64,000 nt of DNA. Origin: Streptomyces sp. NBC_01216. Lineage in GTDB: Bacteria > Actinomycetota > Actinomycetes > Streptomycetales > Streptomycetaceae. The stretch is taken from NCBI RefSeq assembly GCF_035994945.1, contig NZ_CP108677.1, forward strand, positions 5,518,001 through 5,582,000, given 5' to 3'. The position numbers and the translations under genes are program-made. Shown here in pieces: positions 19,537 to 31,508 of the stretch. The first letter of the stretch is position 1. Every line of letters starts with the position of its first letter. Below the pieces are notes generated by a model. The model did no database searches and was not told the origin of the DNA. It saw only the letters and a list, made by a program, of their open reading frames with translations.

Positions 19537-20160
19537 ATGGCCGGCGCGATGCGCAAGATGGCGGTCTACCTCGGCCTCGTGGAGGACGATGGGTACGACG
19601 GCCGGGGATTCGACCCCGACGACGACTTCGAACCCGAACTGGAGCCCGAGCCGGAGCGTGAGCGGCGTCACCACCAGCCCCCGCGCCAGTTGGAGCGGGA
19701 GGAGCCGGTGCGCGTCGTGGCCCAGTCCGCCCCCCGCGAGCCGGTTGCCCATTCCGCCCCGCTTTCCGCCGAAAGCGGACGCCCCGCTCGTATCGCCCCC
19801 GTGGCATCCATCACACCCGAACGCCCGAGCCTGGAGAAGAACGCACCGGTGATCATGCCCAAGGTCGTGTCCGAGCGGGAGCCCTACCGCATCACCACGT
19901 TGCACCCGCGGACCTACAACGAGGCCCGTACCATCGGGGAACACTTCCGCGAGGGCACGCCGGTGATCATGAATCTCACGGAGATGGACGACACGGACGC
20001 GAAGCGACTTGTCGACTTTGCCGCCGGACTCGTCTTCGGGCTCCATGGCAGCATTGAGCGCGTGACGCAGAAGGTGTTCCTGCTGTCTCCTGCTAACGTC
20101 GATGTCACGGCGGAGGACAAGGCCCGCATCGCTGAGGGCGGATTCTTCAACCAGAGCTGA
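19537..20160 (+). CDS. sepF: Z-ring membrane tether SepF
   Basis: 207 residues from ATG 19537, with GGAGG ten bases upstream. The N-terminus [21 protein letters not shown] can form the membrane-binding amphipathic helix. An acidic and Arg/Pro-rich linker (about residues 25-105) follows, then the SepF/DUF552 domain (about 110-190, [20 protein letters not shown] onward). SepF anchors FtsZ to the membrane in bacteria such as this one that lack FtsA. A 140-base gap after yggS may hold a separate promoter; TATGGT near 19433 resembles a -10 but lacks a clear -35. Confidence 0.94.
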   Translation: MAGAMRKMAVYLGLVEDDGYDGRGFDPDDDFEPELEPEPERERRHHQPPRQLEREEPVRVVAQSAPREPVAHSAPLSAESGRPARIAPVASITPERPSLEKNAPVIMPKVVSEREPYRITTLHPRTYNEARTIGEHFREGTPVIMNLTEMDDTDAKRLVDFAAGLVFGLHGSIERVTQKVFLLSPANVDVTAEDKARIAEGGFFNQS

Positions 20161-20239
20161 GAAACACGAGACCGGAACGGGTCCGGCCGCGAGGCCGGAC
20201 AAGCGAGAGCACGAAAGCCAGGGGAGAGGGAAGCACGGG

Positions 20240-20530
20240 ATGGGCGTCGCACTACAAGTGGTCTACATCGCTCTGATGTGCTTCCTCGTCGTGCTGATCT
20301 TCCGGCTGGTCATGGACTACGTCTTCCAGTTCGCGCGTTCATGGCAACCGGGGAAGGCGATGGTGGTCGTTCTGGAGGCCACCTACACTGTCACCGATCC
20401 ACCGCTCAAGCTTCTGCGGCGGTTCATCCCGCCGCTGCGTCTCGGGGGCGTGGCACTCGACCTGTCCTTCTTCGTTCTGATGATCATTGTCTACATTCTC
20501 ATCTCCGTCGTGAGCAGCTTCGCGAGGTGA
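20240..20530 (+). CDS. YggT-family membrane protein
   Basis: 96 residues from ATG 20240. It has two hydrophobic stretches (about residues 5-28 and 70-92) joined by a loop containing the YggT signature TDPPLKLLRRFIPPLRLGGVALDLS. YggT proteins are small integral membrane proteins often found beside sepF and divIVA; proposed roles include membrane or osmotic homeostasis, unproven. The frame is open upstream to 20102, but that overlaps sepF and is not coding. divIVA starts 55 bases after its stop. Confidence 0.88.
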   Translation: MGVALQVVYIALMCFLVVLIFRLVMDYVFQFARSWQPGKAMVVVLEATYTVTDPPLKLLRRFIPPLRLGGVALDLSFFVLMIIVYILISVVSSFAR

Positions 20531-20585
20531 GTGTGGACGATACGGTCTTGCCGACTGCCGACGACTACGTAGAGGTGAAGAAGAG

Positions 20586-21755
20586 ATGCCGCTGACCCCC
20601 GAGGACGTGCGGAACAAGCAGTTCACGACCGTCCGCCTCCGAGAAGGCTACGACGAGGACGAGGTCGATGCCTTCCTCGACGAGGTCGAGGGTGAACTGA
20701 CCCGCCTGCTCCGCGAGAACGAGGACCTGCGCGCCAAGCTGGCCGCCGCCACGCGCGCCGCCGCGCAGAACCAGCAGCAGCAGGGCATGCGCAAGCCGCC
20801 GGAGCCGCAGGACCGCCCCGGAGGTCCCGGCGCTCCCGTGCCCGCCGCCATATCCGGTCCGCCGGTCCAGCAGCAGCCCCCGCAGATGGGTCCGCCGCAG
20901 CTGCCTTCCGGTGCCCCGCAGCTTCCCGCCGGTCCCGGCGGACACGGTCCCGGCGGACACGGCCCCGGCGGACACGGTCCCGGCGGACACGGTCCCGGCG
21001 GACACGGCCCCGGCCAGATGCAGGGCGGCCCCATGGGCGGCCCCGGCCAGATGCAGGGCGGCCCCATGCAGGGCGGCCCCATGGGTCAGCAGATGGGCGG
21101 CCCCATGGGGCACCCGCAGCAGCAGATGCAGCAGCCGATGCAGCAGGCCCAGGGGCCGGGCGGCGACAGTGCCGCGCGCGTCCTCTCGCTGGCCCAGCAG
21201 ACGGCCGACCAGGCGATCGCGGAGGCCCGTTCCGAGGCCAACAAGATCGTCGGCGAGGCCCGGTCGCGCGCCGAGGGCCTGGAGCGGGACGCCCGCGCCA
21301 AGGCCGACGCGCTGGAGCGGGACGCGCAGGAGAAGCACCGTGTCGCGATGGGCTCGCTGGAGTCCGCCCGCGCCACGCTGGAGCGCAAGGTCGAGGACCT
21401 GCGCGGTTTCGAGCGCGAGTACCGCACGCGTCTGAAGTCCTACCTGGAGTCGCAGCTGCGTCAGTTGGAGACCCAGGCCGACGATTCGCTGGCTCCGCCG
21501 CGGACCCCGGCCACGGCTTCCCTGCCGCCGGCCCCGTCGATGGCCTCGGCCGGTGCGAGCGCGCCGTCCTACGGCGGCAACGGCGGGATGGGCGGCGCCC
21601 CGTCCATGGGCGGCGGCCCCTCCTACGGCGGTCAGCAGCAGATGTCTCCGGCGATGACCCAGCCGATGGCGCCGGTCCGGCCGCAGGCTCCGCAGCCGAT
21701 GCAGCAGGCGCCGGCGCCGATGCGCGGCTTCCTGATCGACGAGGACGACAACTGA
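20586..21755 (+). CDS. divIVA: polar growth protein DivIVA
   Basis: 389 residues from ATG 20586. The conserved N-terminal domain (MPLTPEDVRNKQFTTVRLRE, about residues 1-55) binds curved membrane. A first coiled coil is followed by a long Gly/Gln/Met/Pro-rich linker (about 65-185) containing five GGHGP repeats, a second, strongly charged coiled coil (about 195-300, rich in Glu/Arg/Ala) and a Gly/Pro/Gln tail ending GFLIDEDDN. In Streptomyces DivIVA organises the polarisome at hyphal tips and is essential. The last gene of the cluster, it is followed by a 12-base-pair hairpin. Confidence 0.95.
   Translation: MPLTPEDVRNKQFTTVRLREGYDEDEVDAFLDEVEGELTRLLRENEDLRAKLAAATRAAAQNQQQQGMRKPPEPQDRPGGPGAPVPAAISGPPVQQQPPQMGPPQLPSGAPQLPAGPGGHGPGGHGPGGHGPGGHGPGGHGPGQMQGGPMGGPGQMQGGPMQGGPMGQQMGGPMGHPQQQMQQPMQQAQGPGGDSAARVLSLAQQTADQAIAEARSEANKIVGEARSRAEGLERDARAKADALERDAQEKHRVAMGSLESARATLERKVEDLRGFEREYRTRLKSYLESQLRQLETQADDSLAPPRTPATASLPPAPSMASAGASAPSYGGNGGMGGAPSMGGGPSYGGQQQMSPAMTQPMAPVRPQAPQPMQQAPAPMRGFLIDEDDN
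20936..21010 (+). repeat. five 15-base tandem repeats inside divIVA
   Basis: Five in-frame copies of CGGCGGACACGGYCC encode GGHGP five times. Copies differ only at a T/C position (T, C, T, T, C). A related, less regular GQMQGGPM repeat follows to about 21110. Such repeats may change copy number by slippage without breaking the frame, altering the linker length. Confidence 0.9.
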
Positions 21756-21798
21756 CGGCGGGAGACCGCGTGAAGAACGCGTAGCCTCGGCAGGCTGT

Positions 21799-21836
21799 GA
21801 GGGCCGGACCCCTGGGAGACCAGAGGTCCGGCCCTC
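21799..21836 (+). terminator. hairpin terminator after divIVA
   Basis: Perfect 12-base arms (GAGGGCCGGACC and GGTCCGGCCCTC) with a 14-base loop lie 43 bases after the divIVA stop. There is no T-run, as is common in streptomycete terminators. The rest of the 360-base gap to ileS (21756-22115) holds only this and the ileS hairpin; no gene is seen. Confidence 0.75.
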
Positions 21837-22067
21837 TGCCGTGTCCGCGCCCCGCCCCCGCGCCGCGCGGCCACGGCCGACGAGTGGCGCCCGCACCGCA
21901 CTCGTCGCCCCCGCCCCTGCCGCTCGTACCGGCCGTCCGCGTCGCGGCTGACCGGGGACCGAGGTCAGGCGCGCGGGCCGGGACTCCTCGGGCGCGCCGG
22001 GGTACCTCGGAGGCCCGGAGCCGCCGTGAACTGCCGTGATCCGGCGCGGACGGTGCGCCCCGCACGC

Positions 22068-22106
22068 CAGAGGCCCGGCCCGCCTTCGCGGCGGACCGGG
22101 CCTCTG
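22068..22106 (-). terminator. hairpin terminator after ileS
   Basis: Arms CAGAGGCCCGG (22068-22078) and CCGGGCCTCTG (22096-22106) pair over 11 bases, with further pairing in the loop. It starts ten bases beyond the ileS stop. Being symmetric, it may also stop readthrough from divIVA. Confidence 0.75.
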
Positions 22107-22115
22107 CGGTGCCTC

Positions 22116-25247
<3,132 letters not shown>

Positions 25248-25530
25248 CGATCTTCCTCCGGCGGACTGCTCCGATTCCGTCCGGAGGGACGAGAGCGCCG
25301 TGCTGCGCGGCTCCCGCGGTACCACCCTCCTTGGCCCCGGGCGGGCGCCCGGTGCCCCCTCATTGGGGTCGCGATGCCGGTTCTAGTCGCCTCGCGGCTT
25401 TCTTCCGACGGCTCCGGGGTGATGCTTCACATCGGGCTGGCCCCCGGGCTCTCACCGTCCCCGGGTCGCTCATGGCCGCGTACGACGCTACTCGTCCCCA
25501 TCCAAGCCTTTCGCTGCGCCCAGTGTACGG
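25248..25530 (-). promoter_or_regulatory. ileS T-box riboswitch (translational type)
   Basis: The 14-base T-box AGGGTGGTACCGCG lies at 25315-25328 (minus). TGGT can pair with the ACCA end of uncharged tRNA-Ile. A likely specifier codon AUC, followed by A, is at 25421-25423 (minus). The ribosome site CCGGAGG (25255-25261) can pair with CCTCCGG at 25281-25287, hiding it. Alternatively GGAGGG beside the T-box (25325-25330) pairs with CCCTCC (25283-25288), freeing the site. This matches the translation-controlling ileS T-boxes of actinobacteria. The 5' limit is approximate; a TACACT hexamer at 25522-25527 (minus) could be the promoter -10. The remainder up to 25789 shows no gene. Confidence 0.85.
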
Positions 25531-25789
25531 GCCCCGAGGCGGCGGGGCCGACCGGTTTTCCCGTGACCCGAATGGCCACATGGCAGCCACGGACTTCGAC
25601 CACGCCCGTCCGGTGAGCGTCCGGCGTGATTGCCGGCCGGGCGGCTGGGCACAACGCAGGCAGGCTCCCCATGCCAGGGGCATGGGCGGGAGGGAATCGG
25701 CGGCGTGCCCCGTTGCCGCGGGCCCTGGGCCGATTTATCGTCCCAGCACGATGCGCGAGCAAGATCACAAAATGTGAAGGGGCCGCGAC

Positions 25790-26617
25790 ATGGTGGCGAA
25801 GAAGACCGCCGCGAAGAAGACCTCGGCCGCCGGTACCACCGACGCGGACGGGTCCGCCAAGGACGTGGCCGGCAAGACGACCACGGTCGCGGAGAAGGCG
25901 GGTGCGGCGGCCCCGGCGGACACGGGCACAGCCCCGCGGGCGGCGTCCGCGAAGAAGACGGCCACGAAGCGGGCGGCCACGAAGCGGGCGGCCGGCACGA
26001 AGAAGGCGGCGAGGACCGAGCGGGCCGCCACCGCGGAGGCCGACGGCGCCCTCGTGCGGGAGGCCGCCCGGACGGCTCAGGCCCGGAGGAACACAGTCGG
26101 GGAGAAGGCCGCTTCCGCGGCGCACGTGGAGAAGACAGGAGCCAGGACGGTGGCAGCGAAGAAGACCGCGGGTGGCGCGACGACGGTGGAGGACGAGGCC
26201 GTGGTGCCCCCGGCCCGTGCCGGAGAGCTCGCGGTGCGACCCGGCGAGGACCCCTGGACCCCGGAGGAGGTCGCCGAGGCCCGCGCCGAGCTGGAGAGCG
26301 AGGTGCTCAGGCTCCGCTCCGAGCTGGTCCACTCCCAGGAGGAGCTGACCGGTCTGATGCGGGACTCCGGTGACGGTGCCGGTGACGACCAGGCCGACAC
26401 CGGCACCAAGAACATCACCCGCGAGCACGAGCTGGCCCTGGCCGCCAACGCCCGCGAGATGCTGGAGCAGAGCGAGCACGCCCTGGAGCGGCTCGACGCG
26501 GGGACCTACGGACTGTGCGAGGTCTGCGGGAACCCCATCGGCAAGGCGCGGATGCAGGCGTTCCCGCGGGCCACGCTGTGCGTCGAGGACAAGCAGAAAC
26601 AGGAGCGGCGCGGCTGA
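25790..26617 (+). CDS. TraR/DksA-family zinc-finger protein with Lys/Ala-rich N-terminus
   Basis: 275 residues. The first 150 or so are Lys/Ala/Thr-rich with AAKKTAAKK-like blocks that resemble histone-H1-like tails. Then comes a coiled region (about 165-240, acidic and Leu-rich) and a DksA/TraR zinc-finger stretch (CEVCGNPIGKARM at 243-255, LCVEDK at 263-268). The family uses four cysteines; here the fourth position is Asp267, so only Cys243, Cys246 and Cys264 are present. DksA-type proteins bind the RNA polymerase secondary channel; the tail may add DNA or RNA binding. This function is inferred. It precedes lspA by 62 bases. Confidence 0.85.
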   Translation: MVAKKTAAKKTSAAGTTDADGSAKDVAGKTTTVAEKAGAAAPADTGTAPRAASAKKTATKRAATKRAAGTKKAARTERAATAEADGALVREAARTAQARRNTVGEKAASAAHVEKTGARTVAAKKTAGGATTVEDEAVVPPARAGELAVRPGEDPWTPEEVAEARAELESEVLRLRSELVHSQEELTGLMRDSGDGAGDDQADTGTKNITREHELALAANAREMLEQSEHALERLDAGTYGLCEVCGNPIGKARMQAFPRATLCVEDKQKQERRG

Positions 26618-26679
26618 CGGCGTCACCCGGGTGTGTCGTACCCTCGTGCACAGTCAGGCACCTAGGTTGAGGGACTCAC

Positions 26680-27246
26680 GTGACAGAGGCGGAGCGCATC
26701 ATCGGTACGCCGGATTCAGCAGGGTCCGACGAGGAGGCGGTGCCCGCCGAGCGGCCGCGGGGCAAGCGGAAGATCGTCGCGCTCCTCGTCGTGGCACTCT
26801 TCGCGTACCTCGTCGACCTCGGCAGCAAGATGCTGGTGGTCGCCGAGTTGGAGGGGCACGAGCCGATCCGGGTCGTCGGTGACCTGCTGAAGTTCGACGC
26901 GATCCGCAACCCGGGCGCCGCCTTCGGCATGGGTGAGGCATTCACGATCATCTTCACCTGTATCGCGGTGACGGTGATCTTCGTGATCATCCGGCTCGCC
27001 CGCAAGCTCTACAGCACCGCGTGGGCCATCGCCCTCGGTCTGCTGCTCGGCGGGGCGCTGGGCAACCTCACCGACCGCGTCTTCCGGGCGCCGGGTGTCT
27101 TCGAGGGAGCGGTGGTCGACTTCATCGCGCCCGCGCACTTCGCCGTCTTCAACCTGGCGGACTCGGCGATCGTGTGCGGCGGCTTCCTGATCGTGATCCT
27201 CTCGTTCCGCGGCCTGGACCCGGACGGAACCGTCCACAAGGACTGA
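26680..27246 (+). CDS. lspA: lipoprotein signal peptidase LspA
   Basis: 188 residues from GTG 26680. A polar N-terminal extension of 30 residues is followed by four membrane helices. Catalytic aspartates are in GNLTDRVF (Asp132) and FNLADSAI (Asp161). NPGAAFGM is another conserved motif. The enzyme removes signal peptides from diacylglyceryl-modified prolipoproteins at the membrane. rluD follows after 41 bases. Confidence 0.96.
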   Translation: MTEAERIIGTPDSAGSDEEAVPAERPRGKRKIVALLVVALFAYLVDLGSKMLVVAELEGHEPIRVVGDLLKFDAIRNPGAAFGMGEAFTIIFTCIAVTVIFVIIRLARKLYSTAWAIALGLLLGGALGNLTDRVFRAPGVFEGAVVDFIAPAHFAVFNLADSAIVCGGFLIVILSFRGLDPDGTVHKD

Positions 27247-27287
27247 CGTCGGGACCGGGTGCCGGCGACGTCCGGCATACTCGACGG

Positions 27288-28229
27288 GTGAGTACGAGTC
27301 CCGAGGTCCGCACCCTGCCCGTTCCCGATGGCCTGGAGGGCGAGCGCGTCGACGCCGCCATCGCCCGTATGTTCGGGTTCTCCCGTACGAAGGCCGCCGA
27401 GCTGGCCGCCGCCGGGAAGGTCCAGGTCGACGGCTCCGTCGTCGGCAAGTCCGAGCGGGTCAGCGGCGGCGCGTGGCTCGAGGTGGAGATGCCCGGCGCG
27501 CCGGCCCCGGTGCAGATCGTGGCCGAGCCCGTCGAGGGCATGGAGATCGTCCACGACGACGACGACATCGTCGTGATCATGAAGCCGATCGGGGTCGCCG
27601 CGCACCCGAGCCCCGGCTGGACCGGCACCACCGTCATCGGCGGACTGGCCGCCGCGGGCTACCGCATCTCGACCTCCGGAGCCGCCGAGCGTCAGGGGAT
27701 CGTGCACCGGCTGGACGTCGGCACCTCCGGACTGATGGTGGTCGCCAAGTCGGAGCGGGCCTACACCCTGCTGAAGGCCCAGTTCAAGGAGCGGGTCGTC
27801 GACAAGCGCTACCACGCGCTGGTGCAGGGGCACCCGGACCCGATGAGCGGCACGATCGACGCCCCGATCGGCCGCCACCCGAACCACGACTACAAGTGGG
27901 CGGTGACCGCCGAGGGCAAGCCGTCCGTCACCCACTACGACCTGATCGAGGCATACCGCGCGGCCTCTCTGCTCGACATCAAGCTGGAGACGGGCCGCAC
28001 GCACCAGATCCGCGTGCACATGTCGGCCCACCGCCATCCCTGCGTCGGCGACCTCACCTACGGGGCGGACCCGACGATGGCCAAGCGGCTCGGCCTGACC
28101 CGGCAGTGGCTGCACGCCGTGCGGCTGGGCTTCGAGCATCCGGCGGACGGCCAGTGGGTCGAGTTCTCCTCGACCTACCCCGCCGACCTCCAGGCGGCAC
28201 TCGACCGGATCGCGGCGGAGAGCCAGTGA
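27288..28229 (+). CDS. RluD-family 23S rRNA pseudouridine synthase
   Basis: 313 residues from GTG 27288. An S4 RNA-binding domain (about 15-70) is followed by the RluA/RluD catalytic domain. The active-site motif reads [13 protein letters not shown], with catalytic Asp143. [13 protein letters not shown] is also conserved. By homology it converts uridines to pseudouridine in helix 69 of 23S rRNA; the exact target cannot be read from sequence. CATACT seven bases before the start suggests a leaderless transcript. It follows lspA, the usual pairing, and overlaps the next gene by four bases. Confidence 0.92.
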   Translation: MSTSPEVRTLPVPDGLEGERVDAAIARMFGFSRTKAAELAAAGKVQVDGSVVGKSERVSGGAWLEVEMPGAPAPVQIVAEPVEGMEIVHDDDDIVVIMKPIGVAAHPSPGWTGTTVIGGLAAAGYRISTSGAAERQGIVHRLDVGTSGLMVVAKSERAYTLLKAQFKERVVDKRYHALVQGHPDPMSGTIDAPIGRHPNHDYKWAVTAEGKPSVTHYDLIEAYRAASLLDIKLETGRTHQIRVHMSAHRHPCVGDLTYGADPTMAKRLGLTRQWLHAVRLGFEHPADGQWVEFSSTYPADLQAALDRIAAESQ

Positions 28230-28696
28230 ACGGCGCGGGGTTCGCGGTACGGGAAGCCGTCGGTCCGGAGGACCGGGCGGCCTGCTTCGCGGTCCGACAG
28301 GACGTCTTCGTGAGCGAACAGCGCGTTCCGCGGGAGATCGAGTACGACGCCCACGACGAGACGGCGGTGCACGTGCTCGCCGTTCGCGCGGACGGACTGC
28401 CGCTCGGGACCGGCCGGCTGCTGCACGGCGCCGACGCGGCCGGAAGGAACGGCGGGGACGCCTCCGTGGGCTCCCTGGGCCGACTCGCCGTCACCAAGGC
28501 GGCCCGTGGGCTCGGTGTCGGCGCGGCCCTGGTGCGGGCGATCGAGGACGCGGCGCGCGAGCGCGGACTGGCCGCCGTCGACCTGCACGCGCAGACGCAC
28601 GCGCTCGGCTTCTACGAGCGCCTGGGCTACCGGGCATACGGCCCCGAGTTCCCGGACGCGGGCATTCCGCACCGCGCCATGCGCCGGGCGATCTGA
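28226..28696 (+). CDS. GNAT-family N-acetyltransferase (ElaA-like)
   Basis: 156 residues from GTG 28226, overlapping the rluD stop. The acetyl-CoA-binding motif is [30 protein letters not shown], here read as residues about 88-120, and [29 protein letters not shown] matches the ElaA subgroup end. The substrate is unknown. Coupling with the pseudouridine synthase gene is common in streptomycetes, though no functional link is known. Confidence 0.85.
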   Translation: MNGAGFAVREAVGPEDRAACFAVRQDVFVSEQRVPREIEYDAHDETAVHVLAVRADGLPLGTGRLLHGADAAGRNGGDASVGSLGRLAVTKAARGLGVGAALVRAIEDAARERGLAAVDLHAQTHALGFYERLGYRAYGPEFPDAGIPHRAMRRAI

Positions 28697-28892
28697 GAGC
28701 GACGCCGGCGGACAGGGCGGGCGTCGGATCGCGCCCGGTCCCTCGATCCACGCCGTCGGTCCCCGAGGCCCGAGCGGGCGACCCCCGCCGCACCCCCCCG
28801 GCATCACACCCGGGCCGTTTCGTCCGGTTCGCGGCGTTCATGGCAGGGTGGGGACCCTGATCGTCGGCATGCCGGAGGCGGAGGGTCCCACC

Positions 28893-30479
28893 GTGGATCA
28901 GTTGGCCCTGTTGTTCCTGCTGTTGCTGGGCGCGCTGCTCACCGTGCCGCTCGGCGAGCGACTGGGTCTGCCGGCCCCGGTCCTCATGACCGTCGTCGGT
29001 ATCGTCCTCGCCTTCCTGCCGTTCGTGCCCGAGGTCGACATCCCGCCCGAGTTCATCCTTCCGCTCGTCCTGCCCCCGCTCCTCTACGCCTCCGTACAGC
29101 GCACCTCCTGGCGCCAGTTCACGGCGAACAAGCGGCCCATCTTCCTGCTCGCCGTGGCCCTGGTCTTCGTCACCACGGCGGCCGTCGCCCTGGTGGCCGG
29201 CGCCCTCGTCCCCGGCCTCCCGCTCGCCGCCGCCGTCACCCTCGGCGCGCTCGTCGCGCCGCCCGACCCGGTGGCCGCGACCGCGGTGGCCGGTTCCCTC
29301 GGACTGCCGCGCCGGCTCGTCTCGATCCTGGAGGGGGAGGGTCTCTTCAACGACGTCACCGCGATCGTGCTCTACCACGTGGCGATCGGCGCGGTCGTCG
29401 GAGGCAGCTTCTCCTGGAAGGGCGCGGGCGTCGAGCTGGTGCTCTCCGCGGGCGTCGCCGTCGCCGTCGGGCTGGCCCTCGGCTGGATCAGCAACACGCT
29501 CATGAGGCTCCTCGGCGAGGCCACCCTGCAGACCGGGCTCACCCTCCTCGTCCCCTTCGTGGCCTACGTCATCGCCGAGGAACTGCACGGCTCCGGCGTC
29601 CTCGCGGTGCTGGTCGTGGCCCTGTACCTGGCCCACCACGCCGCCGACGCCGACGACGTGATCGGACGGCTCGCCGGACAGACCTTCTGGGAGATCGTCG
29701 ACACCCTCGTCGCGGGCATCGCCTTCGGTCTCATCGGACTGGAACTGCGCAGCGTCTTCGGCACCGCCGAGGGCCGCCTCGGACCGATGCTCGGCTGGGG
29801 CGCCGCCGTGGTCGGCGTGGTCGTCGCCGTACGCCTGGTCTGGCTGCTGCCCGCCACCTGGCTGGCCAAGCGGCTGCACAACCGGCGGGACTACGACGAG
29901 GAGGTCCCGATGAGCTGGCGGGAGACCGTCGTCATGTGGTGGTCCGGGATGCGGGGGGTGGCCTCCGTGGCGCTGGCACTCGCGATCCCGCTGCGCGCGG
30001 ACGACGGAGAACCCTTTCCCGGACGCGACGAGATCGTCTTCATCGCCTTCTGTGTGATCATCGCCACGTTGCTGGTCCAGGGCCTGAGCCTGCCCTGGCT
30101 GGTGCGACGGCTCGGCGTGCGGGCCGACGCCGACGTCGAGCGGGAACGCGAGCGCGACCTCGCCGTCCGGGCGTCGAAGGCCGCCCGCCGCAGGCTGAGG
30201 CAGATCGAGGAGCTGGAGGAGCTCCCGGAGGAGGTCCAGGATCGGCTCGCCCGCGGCGCGTTCGACATCGGGGCGCGGATCAGCCCGGACATGGTGGACG
30301 AGGAGCGGCGGGCGGCCTTCGCCGAGCGCATCCAGCGGGTCAGGGCCGTGCAGCGCATCCAGCGGGAGATGATGTCGGCCGCCCGGCATGAGGTGCTCTC
30401 GGCCCGGAACGAACCGGGGGCCGACCCCGAGGTGGTGGACCGGGTGCTGCGCCGGTTGGACGTGCGCAGCCTCAAGTAG
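28893..30479 (+). CDS. CPA1-family Na+/H+ antiporter
   Basis: 528 residues from GTG 28893, chosen because GGAGGCGGAGGG lies just upstream; an ATG at 28869 is in frame too. About 12 hydrophobic segments span residues 1-425. The motif APPDPVAATAVAGSLGLPRRLVSILEGEGLFNDVTAIVL carries the Asp residues of the NhaP/NHE ion site. A charged, helical cytosolic tail of about 100 residues follows (RERERDLAVRASKAARRRL). It exchanges monovalent cations for protons across the membrane; ion preference is not known. Confidence 0.92.
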   Translation: MDQLALLFLLLLGALLTVPLGERLGLPAPVLMTVVGIVLAFLPFVPEVDIPPEFILPLVLPPLLYASVQRTSWRQFTANKRPIFLLAVALVFVTTAAVALVAGALVPGLPLAAAVTLGALVAPPDPVAATAVAGSLGLPRRLVSILEGEGLFNDVTAIVLYHVAIGAVVGGSFSWKGAGVELVLSAGVAVAVGLALGWISNTLMRLLGEATLQTGLTLLVPFVAYVIAEELHGSGVLAVLVVALYLAHHAADADDVIGRLAGQTFWEIVDTLVAGIAFGLIGLELRSVFGTAEGRLGPMLGWGAAVVGVVVAVRLVWLLPATWLAKRLHNRRDYDEEVPMSWRETVVMWWSGMRGVASVALALAIPLRADDGEPFPGRDEIVFIAFCVIIATLLVQGLSLPWLVRRLGVRADADVERERERDLAVRASKAARRRLRQIEELEELPEEVQDRLARGAFDIGARISPDMVDEERRAAFAERIQRVRAVQRIQREMMSAARHEVLSARNEPGADPEVVDRVLRRLDVRSLK

Positions 30480-30502
30480 GCCCGGTGGGAGAGGATGACC
30501 GC

Positions 30503-31072
30503 ATGGACATCATGCTTTTCCACTCGGTCCTCGGTCCGCGCCCGGCGGTGGAGACCGCGGCCGGGCGGCTGCGGGCGGCCGGGCACCAGGTGCACATGCC
30601 CGATCTCTTCGAGGGGCGGACCGCTTCGACCGTCGAGGAGGGGACGGAACTCAAGGAGGAGATCGGCAAGGACGAGCTGCTACGGCGCGCGATCCTGGCC
30701 GCCGCTCCGTACTCCGAGCGCGGCCTCGTCTACGCGGGCTTCTCCTTCGGCGCCTCGGTGGCGCAGACCCTGGCCCTGGGCGACGAGCGGGCGCGCGGGC
30801 TGCTGCTGCTCCACGGCACCGCCGACATCGCCCCGAACGCGACCGTGGACGACCTGCCCGTGCAGCTGCACGTGGCCGACCCCGACCCCTTCGAGTCGCC
30901 GGACTGGCTGAACTCCTGGTACCTCCGGATGCGGCGGATCGGGGCCGACGTCGAGATCTACCGCTATCCGGGAGCGGGGCACCTGTACACCGATCCGGAC
31001 CTGCCGGACTGGGACGAGAGCGCCGCGGCCGAGACCTGGGCACTGGCCCTCGGCTTCGTCGAGAACCTTTAG
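30503..31072 (+). CDS. dienelactone hydrolase family protein
   Basis: 189 residues, an alpha/beta hydrolase of DLH length. The nucleophile elbow is YAGFSFGAS with Ser81, where classical dienelactone hydrolases have Cys. The likely acid is Asp126 or Asp128 (ADPDPFES) and the base His160 (PGAGHLYTD). The substrate is unknown. ATG 30503 lies 24 bases after the antiporter stop, with GGGAGAGG upstream, so the two may be cotranscribed. A Ser nucleophile suggests esterase activity rather than true dienelactone hydrolysis. Confidence 0.87.
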   Translation: MDIMLFHSVLGPRPAVETAAGRLRAAGHQVHMPDLFEGRTASTVEEGTELKEEIGKDELLRRAILAAAPYSERGLVYAGFSFGASVAQTLALGDERARGLLLLHGTADIAPNATVDDLPVQLHVADPDPFESPDWLNSWYLRMRRIGADVEIYRYPGAGHLYTDPDLPDWDESAAAETWALALGFVENL

Positions 31073-31161
31073 CGCCGCGTCGGGTGACGTTCGACCGTCG
31101 CGTCGTGGCGTTCTTCGCCCCCGAGCCGTTCCGAAGCGGAACACGGTGCCGAGGAGCCTGA

Positions 31162-31508
31162 TCACACCACCGCGTGGCGTGGGGAGTTCAGGGAGGTGAG
31201 TCCGTCCGCGGACAGGCGCAGGGGGCCGGCGGCCACGTTCTGGGCGAGGTGGCCGGGGTCGCCGGTGCCAGGGATGGTCAGGACGTGGGGGCCCTGGTGC
31301 AGGGTCCAGGCCAGCCGGATCCGGGCCGTGCCGACTCCGTGGGCGCGGGCGACCGCGAGTACCTCGACGCCGTCGTCCGTGGTCGCGCCCGCCGTGCGCC
31401 CGGTGCCGGCGATCGAGTGGAACGGCACGAAGGCGATGCGCCGTTCACCGCAGAGGTCCAGGAACTCCTTCTGTTCCGGCGACGCGCCGATGCCGCCCGT
31501 GTTCTGCG
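31162..31508 (-). pseudogene. aldo/keto reductase, C-terminal remnant
   Basis: Reading minus from 31508, the sequence encodes AQNTGGIGASPEQKEFLDLC, then IAFVPFHSIAG, RIRLAWTLHQGPHVLTIPGTGDPGHLAQNVAAG, which is the last third of an aldo/keto reductase, ending at a TGA. The N-terminal two thirds, with the catalytic Tyr, Lys and His, are missing. The break coincides with the centre of a perfect 66-base palindrome. The frame stays open to 31725 but that part is not reductase-like. It is therefore a truncated gene and probably not functional. Confidence 0.75.

Noticed and set aside
20936..21010. CRISPR-like array in divIVA
   Set aside because: Repeat units are contiguous, 15 bases long, in frame, and lack spacers; they encode GGHGP.
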